DNA from: Cryobacterium algoricola
GTDB lineage: Bacteria; Actinomycetota; Actinomycetes; Actinomycetales; Microbacteriaceae
Length of the DNA: 64,000 nucleotides
Direction: 5' to 3'
Assembly: GCF_004402485.1 (NCBI RefSeq)
Contig: NZ_SOFG01000023.1
Location: 146,957-210,956, forward strand
A model generated the notes under the pieces. It did no database searches, was not told the DNA's origin, and worked only from the letters and a program-made list of their open reading frames with translations. Shown piece by piece: positions 57,826 through 64,000 of the stretch. Positions within the stretch are counted from its first letter, which is position 1, and every line of letters starts with the position of its first letter. The position numbers and the translations under genes are program-made.

Positions 57826-59051
57826 CCGCGTCGGCACACCCCGGTGAACTGCTCACCCGGGGCCACCGCCTGCGTTACGTGTTCATCCTCGGCGCCCTGA
57901 CCGCGCTCGGGCCGTTCACGATCGACCTGTACCTGCCCGCCTTCCCCGCGGTCGCTGCGGCACTGCACACCTCGGAGTCGGCGGTGCAGATCACGCTCGC
58001 GGCCACGACCATCGGTCTCGCTGTCGGCCAGCTCGTCGTCGGGCCCTGGAGCGACGTCATCGGTCGGCGCCGCCCGCTCATCGTCGCGACCCTCGTCCAC
58101 GTGCTCGCGTCGCTCGCCTGCGCGTTCGCCCCGAACGTCGAGGCGCTGACCGTCTTCCGGTTCCTGATGGGTGCGGCCGCGGCCGCGGGCGGCGTCGTGT
58201 CGCTCGCCCTCGTGCGCGACCTCTTCTCCGGACTTCCGATGCTCCGGATGCTCTCCCGGCTCGGGATGGTCAACGGCCTCGCCCCGATCGTCGCGCCGAT
58301 CCTGGGTTCGCAGTTGTTGCAGTGGATCGACTGGAGGGGCATCTTCGTGGTGCTCGCCGCCTACGGTGCGGTGATCGCCCTCGCTTCGGTGATCGGCATC
58401 CGGGAAACCCTCCCGGTCGGGAACCGGATCCAGTCGGGCATCCGCGCGTTGCCCGGACGCATGGGCAGGCTGCTCCGGGACCGCCGGTATCTCGGACTCG
58501 CCCTGGTCGGCGGTTTCGTGTGGGGCGGCGAATTCGCCTACCTCGCCGGTTCACCCTTTCTGTTCCAGGGCGTCTACGCGTTCTCGGTTGCGCAGTACGG
58601 CCTGCTGTTCTCGGTGAACGCCCTCGGCTTCGTGCTGGGCACCCAGCTCGGAGCGCGCCTCGCAGGCAGGTTGGCCCCGCAGTGGCTGCTCGCCCTCAGC
58701 ACGACCGTGCTCGTGGTGTCCGCGCTCGTGATCTGCGCCGCAGCCATCGGGGGCTGGGGGCTTCCGCTCGTCGTCGTCCCGCTCTGGTTCTCGATCATGG
58801 CCGTGGGAGTGTGCATTCCCTGCGTGCAGGGCCTCGCCCTCGCACCCCACGGGGCGGAGTCCGGACTCGCGGCGTCGCTGCTCGGTGCGATGAACTTCAC
58901 CGTCGCGGGAATCGTCACCCCGCTGGTCGGCGTGTTCGTCACCGGTGACGCCCTCGGGATGGGAGCGGTCATGCTCGCCTGCGCCGTGTTCGCGAGCGCG
59001 GCCTTGTGGGGGCTCGTGCGGCCTCGGTCTGTGCCGGCCCTCGCCCGCTGA
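57822..59051 (+). CDS. MFS exporter, Bcr/CflA family
   Basis: The 409-aa protein has 12 predicted helices. Its DHA1 start (FILGALTALGPFTIDLYLPA), motif A-type loop (GPWSDVIGRRRPLIVATLVH) and FRFLMGAAAAAGGVVSLALV with RDLF are typical of Bcr/CflA drug and amino-compound exporters. It would expel an alcohol or amino product of the preceding reductase, or an antibiotic. ATG 57822 overlaps the reductase stop. Confidence 0.93.
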   Translation: MTASAHPGELLTRGHRLRYVFILGALTALGPFTIDLYLPAFPAVAAALHTSESAVQITLAATTIGLAVGQLVVGPWSDVIGRRRPLIVATLVHVLASLACAFAPNVEALTVFRFLMGAAAAAGGVVSLALVRDLFSGLPMLRMLSRLGMVNGLAPIVAPILGSQLLQWIDWRGIFVVLAAYGAVIALASVIGIRETLPVGNRIQSGIRALPGRMGRLLRDRRYLGLALVGGFVWGGEFAYLAGSPFLFQGVYAFSVAQYGLLFSVNALGFVLGTQLGARLAGRLAPQWLLALSTTVLVVSALVICAAAIGGWGLPLVVVPLWFSIMAVGVCIPCVQGLALAPHGAESGLAASLLGAMNFTVAGIVTPLVGVFVTGDALGMGAVMLACAVFASAALWGLVRPRSVPALAR

Positions 59052-59097
59052 CGCATCCGGGCAGGGCGGGCTCAGCCGACTGCGTTAAGATTCTCGG

Positions 59098-60342
59098 GTG
59101 TCCCCCTCCATCCTCCGCATCGCCCTCGTCTCCCTGCACACCTCACCGGGTGACGAGCCAGGATCCGGGGACGCCGGCGGCATGAACGTCGTGGTGCGCC
59201 AGCAGGCGGAGGCCATGGCCGCGGCCGGCCACACCGTCGACATCCTGACCCGCCGGTCCTCGGCCACGCTGCCGGATGCCGTCGTCCTCGCTCCGCGTCT
59301 CACCCTTCGCTTCCTCGAAGCCGGTCCGGCGACACCGATCAGCAAGGGAGCGCACGAGGCGGTCATCGACGAATTCCGGGTCCGGATGGCCGCCCTCGGC
59401 GACTACGACGTGATCCACTCGCATCACTGGTTCTCCGGCATGGCCGCGCTCCCCCTCGCCAAGGGTCGCGGCATCCCGCACGTGCAGAGCTTCCACAGCA
59501 TCGCCGCAGATCCCTCAACACCGCTCTCGGCCGGCGAACGGCCGGAGTCACCGGGACGGATGCACGGCGAAGCCTGGCTCGCCCGCGAATCCGACGCCCT
59601 CGTCGCGATCAGCAACGCCGAGGCCGACACCATCGTGACCCGGCTCGGCGGCTCGCCCGAGCGGATCTTCGTGGTCTCCCCCGGTGTCGATGCCGACCTC
59701 TTCCGCCCCGCGACCGGCGTCCGCGCCACAGGCCCCGGCTACGCGATCGTCGCCGCCCGCCTGCAGCCGCTCAAAGGACTCGACCTCGCGGTCGAGGCGA
59801 TCGCAGCGGTCCCTGCGGAACTCCGGCCGGAACTCATCATCGCGGGCGACGCCTCCGGCGACTTCGACGGCTACATCGATGGGCTCCGCGAGCTCGCCGA
59901 CCGGAACGGGATCGCCGACACCGTGCGTTTCCTCGGTCCGCAGACCCGCACCGATCTCGCGGCGCTGTTCCGCGGTGCCCGGGTCGTGCTCATCCCCTCC
60001 CACTCCGAGACCTTCGGGCTCGTCGCGCTCGAAGCCGCCGCGAGCGGCGTGCCCGTCGTCGCCTCGGCGTCCGGGGGCCTCCGCGAGGCCGTGCTCGACG
60101 GTGACACCGGGATCGTGCTCGGTTCCCGGGACCCGCAGGCCTGGGGCGCAGCCATCACGACCCTCCTCGACGATCCCGACCTCGCCCGCCGACTGTCCGT
60201 CGACGCCCGCGCCCGCGCCGAACGCCTCGACTGGCCGCGCAGCGCCCGGGGGCTTCTGGACGTCTACCGGTGCCTGCTCGAACCGTGCTCCGCGGACGAA
60301 GCGGACGAATTCGACGACCGACGTCGGCTGCGGATCGCGTGA
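59098..60342 (+). CDS. mshA: D-inositol-3-phosphate glycosyltransferase
   Basis: The 414-aa GT4 enzyme joins UDP-GlcNAc to inositol 3-phosphate, the first step of mycothiol synthesis. The N-terminal SLHTSPGDEPGSGDAGGMNV loop is diagnostic, followed by HSHHWFSGMAALPLAK and the C-terminal nucleotide-sugar domain (VSPGVDADLFRP, HSETFGLVALEAAASGVPVV). It starts at GTG 59098. Coupling to an MshB-type deacetylase gene strongly supports the role. Confidence 0.92.
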   Translation: MSPSILRIALVSLHTSPGDEPGSGDAGGMNVVVRQQAEAMAAAGHTVDILTRRSSATLPDAVVLAPRLTLRFLEAGPATPISKGAHEAVIDEFRVRMAALGDYDVIHSHHWFSGMAALPLAKGRGIPHVQSFHSIAADPSTPLSAGERPESPGRMHGEAWLARESDALVAISNAEADTIVTRLGGSPERIFVVSPGVDADLFRPATGVRATGPGYAIVAARLQPLKGLDLAVEAIAAVPAELRPELIIAGDASGDFDGYIDGLRELADRNGIADTVRFLGPQTRTDLAALFRGARVVLIPSHSETFGLVALEAAASGVPVVASASGGLREAVLDGDTGIVLGSRDPQAWGAAITTLLDDPDLARRLSVDARARAERLDWPRSARGLLDVYRCLLEPCSADEADEFDDRRRLRIA

Positions 60343-61076
60343 GCATCCTCGACGGCCTGCCTGCCGTCCTGCTCGTACACGCGCACCCCGACGACGAGAC
60401 GCTCACCACCGGAGCCCTCGCGGCCGAGCTCGTCGCGCGCGGCACCCGGGTATCGCTCCTGACCGCCTCCCGGGGCGAGCGCGGCGAGGTCGTCGCCGGG
60501 CCGCTGTCCGGGCTCGAAGGCACCGAAGAGCTCGCACGCGTTCGCGAGCACGAGCTGGACCGGGCCGCCGATATCCTCGGGATCGCCGACCGGTTCTGGC
60601 TCGGCCAGGCGCCCGCGCGCGCCGCCGGACGGGAGCAGCGCAGCTATCGCGACTCGGGGATGAGCTGGATCAGGGAGGGACTCGCCGGCCCGGCCACTGA
60701 CGTCGGAGCCGATGCCCTCTCTATTGCACCCCTCGCCGAGGTCACGGCCGATGTCGCGGCGCTCATCGAGCAGCTGCGGCCCGCGCTCGTGATCAGCTAC
60801 GACCACGGCGGCGGCTATGGTCACCCCGACCACGTGCGCATGCACGAGGCGACCCTGGCGGCGTGCCTGGCCGGACAGACACCCTTTGCCGAAATCGTGC
60901 TCGAGCCCGCGACAGACGCCGAATGGCTCGACCTCGAGGCCCAGCGCGCCGTGACGACGGCCGCCCTCCGCTGCTACCGGAGCCAGCTCACGGTCACCGG
61001 CGACGGCATGCACCTCGTGCACTCCGGCGGCCAGCGCGAGGAAATCACGACGTCGATCGGGCTGCGCGCCCGCTGA
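60339..61076 (+). CDS. mshB: PIG-L deacetylase, MshB-like
   Basis: The 245-aa zinc deacetylase has AHPDDETLTTGALAAELV (zinc His and Asp), SRGERGEVV and a second zinc-ligand motif GYGHPDHVRMHEAT. It would remove acetate from GlcNAc-inositol in mycothiol synthesis; Mca, the related conjugate amidase, is the alternative, but the GTGA overlap with mshA favours MshB. Confidence 0.88.
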   Translation: MSILDGLPAVLLVHAHPDDETLTTGALAAELVARGTRVSLLTASRGERGEVVAGPLSGLEGTEELARVREHELDRAADILGIADRFWLGQAPARAAGREQRSYRDSGMSWIREGLAGPATDVGADALSIAPLAEVTADVAALIEQLRPALVISYDHGGGYGHPDHVRMHEATLAACLAGQTPFAEIVLEPATDAEWLDLEAQRAVTTAALRCYRSQLTVTGDGMHLVHSGGQREEITTSIGLRAR

Positions 61077-61145
61077 GGGTGTCGATTCGGGGCGTGCTCG
61101 CTCGTCATTTCGGTGTCAGTATCTCAACGACCGAAGGGAAGACTC

Positions 61146-61523
61146 ATGCGTTACTCACTGCTCGTGATGAGCCAGGAAGCCGAAGACGCCAACATCAGCG
61201 ACGAGATGATGGAATGGGGGCGCGCGGCCTTCGATGCCTACGGGAAGTCGCTCGACGCCGCCGGGGTGCTCGTTTCGGCAGACATCCTGCAGCCCGTGTC
61301 CGCCTCGACGACCGTCACCGTGCGCGACAGCGCGCTGCGGGTTCAGGACGGCCCGTTCGCCGACACGAAGGAGCGCCTGAACGGCACCTTCGTGATCGAG
61401 GTGCCCGACCTGGACGCTGCGATCGCCTGGGCCGAACAGTGCCCGGCCGCCCAGTACGGCGCGGTCGAGATCCGGCCGTCCGCGATCCTGTTCCGCGAGG
61501 GACAGTGGCGCAGCCTGGTCTGA
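61146..61523 (+). CDS. YCII-related protein with DGPF motif
   Basis: The 125-aa ferredoxin-fold protein begins MRYSLLVMSQEAED and has the DGPF motif in VQDGPFADTKERLNGTFVIE. DGPF proteins are encoded next to ECF42-type sigma factors and are thought to act with them. An AAGGGA RBS precedes the ATG. The next gene overlaps it by 19 bp. Confidence 0.9.
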   Translation: MRYSLLVMSQEAEDANISDEMMEWGRAAFDAYGKSLDAAGVLVSADILQPVSASTTVTVRDSALRVQDGPFADTKERLNGTFVIEVPDLDAAIAWAEQCPAAQYGAVEIRPSAILFREGQWRSLV

Positions 61524-62818
61524 CTCCGCCGCGCCCGGGGTTCCACGCGGACGCAGCGGCCAGGGTCGAGCAGGCCGCCCGGGAGTCCTCCGGGCGGCTG
61601 CTCGCCCTGCTCGCCGCACCGAGCGGGGACCTTCCCGCCGCCGAAGACGCCCTGGCGGATGCCTTCCTCGCCGCCCTGACGCACTGGCCGGAATCGGGTG
61701 TCCCCGCCAACGCCGAGGCCTGGCTGCTCACGGTCGCGCGCAACCGGCTCCGCGACCGGTGGAAGTCTGCGTCGGTCCGGCGCGGGGTGCCGCTCGACGA
61801 GACCGTCGCCGCCGCGCACTCGGCACTGGACCTGAGCCCGGACACCGGAGCGGACACCGGAGCAGACCCAGACCCGGACACCGCCTCGCTCCCCGACAAA
61901 CGACTCGAACTGCTCTTCGTCTGTGCGCACCCGGCGATCGATCCGGGCATCCGCACGCCGCTGATGCTGCAGACCGTGCTCGGTATCGACGCGGCCCGGA
62001 TCGCGGCCGCGTTCGTGCTGCCCGAGCGCACCATGGCCCAGCGCCTCGTACGGGCCAAACGGCGGATCCGGGACGCTCGCATCCCGTTCCGGGTGCCGTC
62101 CCGCGCCGAGCTGCCCGGCCGCCTGCCCGCGGTGCTCGAAGCAATTTACGGGGCCGCGGCGATCGACTGGCGCGGCGTCGCCGGTCCGAGCCTGCGCGAA
62201 TCTCTCGCCGCCGAAGCGCTCTACCTCGCCGTGACGCTCGCCCGGCTGCTCCCCGACGAGCCGGAAGCCCTCGGCCTCGCCGCGCTGCTCTCCCTGTCGC
62301 TCTCCCGCGCCCCGGCCCGCCTGGGGGCGTCCGGCGCGGTCGTTGCGCTCGACGAGCAGGACCCGGCCCGCTGGGACCCCGCACTCATCCGGCAGGGCGA
62401 GGCACTCCTGCGTCGCGCCCACGCGCTCGGGCGGGTCGGCCGGTTCCAGATCGAGGCAGCGATCGAGTCCGCGCACTGCGACAGGGCCCGCTCCGGAACG
62501 ACGGATCGGCAGGCCCTCCTAGCCCTGTACACCGCCCTCGTGCGGATCGCGCCGACCCTCGGCGCGCGCGTCGCGCTCGCGGCGACCATCGGCGAGGTCG
62601 AGGGCGCGGCGGCCGGGCTCGCGGCACTCGATTCGGTCGCGGCGCTGCCCGGTGCCGAGCGCTTCCAGCCGGCCTGGGCGACCCGGGCGCACCTCCTCGT
62701 CCTGGCCGGACGACCGGCGAATGCGCGGCTCGCCTACGAGCGGGCGATCGCGCTGTGCACAGACCCCGGCATCCGTTCGAGGCTGCGGGAGCAGGCGGAG
62801 ACGATCGGCGCGGGCTGA
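61505..62818 (+). CDS. ECF sigma factor with long C-terminal extension (ECF42-like)
   Basis: The 437-aa protein has sigma regions 2 and 4 in residues 1-190 (DALADAFLAALTHWPESGVP, WLLTVARNRLRDRWKSA, RIAAAFVLPERTMAQRLVRA) and then about 240 residues of helical TPR-like extension (ESLAAEALYLAVTLARLLPD, RFQIEAAIESAHCDRARSGT, LAALDSVAALPGAERFQPAW, GRPANARLAYERAIALCTDP). This replaces an anti-sigma factor in ECF42. The GTG at 61505 lies within the DGPF gene, with AGGGA just upstream. Targets are unknown. Confidence 0.88.
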   Translation: MAQPGLTPPRPGFHADAAARVEQAARESSGRLLALLAAPSGDLPAAEDALADAFLAALTHWPESGVPANAEAWLLTVARNRLRDRWKSASVRRGVPLDETVAAAHSALDLSPDTGADTGADPDPDTASLPDKRLELLFVCAHPAIDPGIRTPLMLQTVLGIDAARIAAAFVLPERTMAQRLVRAKRRIRDARIPFRVPSRAELPGRLPAVLEAIYGAAAIDWRGVAGPSLRESLAAEALYLAVTLARLLPDEPEALGLAALLSLSLSRAPARLGASGAVVALDEQDPARWDPALIRQGEALLRRAHALGRVGRFQIEAAIESAHCDRARSGTTDRQALLALYTALVRIAPTLGARVALAATIGEVEGAAAGLAALDSVAALPGAERFQPAWATRAHLLVLAGRPANARLAYERAIALCTDPGIRSRLREQAETIGAG

Positions 62819-62841
62819 GCCACGGGGTCAGCGCCGTCGGG

Positions 62842-64000
62842 TCAGCGGCGTCGGACCCCGGGTTCCGGCTCGGGCCCCGCTTCGGGGAGCAGCGCCGCGA
62901 AGGCGGCGAGCGTGTCCTCCATCGCGGAACCGAGCCGGGCGACCTGGTCCGCGCTGACCTGCTCACCCCGCATCGCGGTTCCCTCGACGTCGGCACACGC
63001 CGCCGCGAGCGCGCTCGCGCCGACCGTCGCGCTGCTGCCCCGCAGCCGATGCGCCAGCTCGACGACCCGCGTGTCGTTGACGGCGTCGATCTCGGCCCGG
63101 AGCGCGCTCAGACGCCGCTCCCCCTGGCTCGCGAAGCTGCGCAGCAGCCAATCCCTCGTTTCGGACCCGACCTCGTCGAGATAGCCGAGGACCTCGTGGT
63201 CGATCACGGGTTCCCGGCCCGGGACACCGGGCCGCGGGTCTTCCGCCCCAGCGAACCCGGTAGACCCGGTGGACCCGGCAGCCCCGCCCGCAGCGGCGGC
63301 GAGAGTCGCCGCGAGTTCGAGCGGCCGGATCGGCTTGCTGAGATACAGGTCCATGCCCGCATCGAGGCAGGCCTGCCTGGCTTCGGTGGTCGCGCTCGCG
63401 GTGAGCGCGATGATGACCGGCTGACGAATCTCGTCGGTGAGCGCCCGAATCCGGCGCGTGGCCTCCAGGCCGTCGATGACGGGCATGTGGACATCCATCA
63501 GCACGATATCGAAGCCACCGTGCCCCGCCGCACCGGCCAGGGCCTGCGCGGCCTCCACCGCCTGCACCGCCTCGAGCCCATTGCTCACGGTGTCGACGCG
63601 GTGCCCGCCCTTGGCGAGCATCAGCTGCGCCACCTTCTGGTTGACGAGGTTGTCCTCGGCGAGGAGTATCCGCAGGCCGGAGACCGGTGGCCCGGACGGC
63701 CCGGTCAGCCCGGACGGCTCAAGCAGTGAGTGCGGCGAGGACGACGAGGTCGACGAGGTCGAGGACGCGGCCTCGTTCGTCCGGCGGCCCGCCTCTGCGC
63801 GGCCGCGCCACCCGGCGTCGTCGCGCAGTCTGCGCTCGGCGCGGCCGGTGGCCAGCCAGTCGACGCCGGCGGACGTCCGCCGGTCGGGCCGGACCGCAGT
63901 GCGCCAGGCGATGGTGAATGCGAAGGTCGAGCCGACCCCGACCGTGCTCGTCACCTCGATCCGGCCCCCCATGATCTCCACCAGGGCCTGACTGATCGCC
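62842..64000 (-). CDS. Hybrid sensor histidine kinase, C-terminal part (runs off right edge)
   Basis: The visible 386 residues begin inside the ATPase domain ([28 protein letters not shown]). A receiver domain follows (about 105-235 of the visible part: [20 protein letters not shown], acceptor Asp in [14 protein letters not shown], Lys in [12 protein letters not shown]). An Hpt domain ends it ([20 protein letters not shown], phospho-His in [16 protein letters not shown]). Together this is an internal phosphorelay. The sensor and dimerisation parts lie beyond 64000. Confidence 0.9.
   Translation of the reverse strand, partial: AISQALVEIMGGRIEVTSTVGVGSTFAFTIAWRTAVRPDRRTSAGVDWLATGRAERRLRDDAGWRGRAEAGRRTNEAASSTSSTSSSSPHSLLEPSGLTGPSGPPVSGLRILLAEDNLVNQKVAQLMLAKGGHRVDTVSNGLEAVQAVEAAQALAGAAGHGGFDIVLMDVHMPVIDGLEATRRIRALTDEIRQPVIIALTASATTEARQACLDAGMDLYLSKPIRPLELAATLAAAAGGAAGSTGSTGFAGAEDPRPGVPGREPVIDHEVLGYLDEVGSETRDWLLRSFASQGERRLSALRAEIDAVNDTRVVELAHRLRGSSATVGASALAAACADVEGTAMRGEQVSADQVARLGSAMEDTLAAFAALLPEAGPEPEPGVRRR

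Noticed and set aside
56958..59051. 697-codon + strand frame as one protein
   Set aside because: The first part is the out-of-frame reading of the aldo-keto reductase; the MFS protein starts at 57822.

Overview
The window is chromosomal DNA from a high-GC actinobacterium, most likely Microbacteriaceae (order Micrococcales). This rests on an mshA/mshB-type mycothiol gene pair, a DUF222-HNH (13E12-type) gene, a type III glutamine synthetase, many 4-bp ATGA/GTGA gene overlaps and several apparently leaderless promoters. The family assignment is inference. GC content appears lower and gene decay more frequent in the left quarter than in the rest.

Region 1 (1-3560) looks like the right part of a small integrative element. 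It holds the N-terminal third of a tyrosine integrase running off the left edge, an unrecognised 213-aa gene, a structured intergenic region with a perfect 21-bp inverted repeat, and a TGATG-coupled pair of an XRE regulator and a 277-aa protein of unknown function. It ends in a displaced 3' fragment of a tRNA-Arg(CCG)-like gene, the expected attR. Region 2 (3806-16575) is bracketed by two gap-free 261-bp direct repeats. Each carries a conserved promoter and a 59-aa membrane peptide with a leaderless start. Between them lie relics (an ABC ATPase, an XRE fragment), an epimerase-like SDR, an ECF sigma factor with its membrane partner, and two modules that each combine an FtsX-type ABC exporter with a DesK/LuxR-type two-component system, as in antimicrobial-peptide or envelope-stress sensing.

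Region 3 (16624-40000) is ordinary chromosome with many regulators. It has a MarR/EamA divergent pair around a 16-bp inverted repeat, a LAL-type LuxR regulator, an EF-G-like GTPase lacking the usual G3 histidine, an XRE/methionine aminopeptidase pair, TetR/DUF6544, an epoxide hydrolase, a ribulose-monophosphate (hxlB-hxlA) pair next to an unusual ATPase-LuxR regulator, a MhuD/IsdG-like heme monooxygenase candidate, a YtrA-type GntR operon with a hexanucleotide repeat, and an mhqO/mhqD-like quinone-response pair.

Region 4 (40126-49179) contains the HNH gene, a lipoprotein, a HEAT-repeat protein, a 101-bp inverted-repeat element, a four-domain reductase-rhodanese-TusA-DsrE protein under paired CsoR/CstR-like operators, and glutamine synthetase III. 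Region 5 (49374-59051) is a candidate TetR regulon. Similar TTGGAC-N4-GTCCGA sites precede a fused ABC ATPase gene, an aminotransferase-SBP-permease operon, the TetR gene itself and an aldo-keto reductase/MFS operon, suggesting uptake, transamination, carbonyl reduction and export of one unknown amino compound. Region 6 (59098-64000) has mshA-mshB, a DGPF protein with an ECF42-like sigma factor, and the C-terminal part of a hybrid histidine kinase cut by the right edge. No rRNA, complete tRNA, CRISPR array or insertion-sequence transposase was found.
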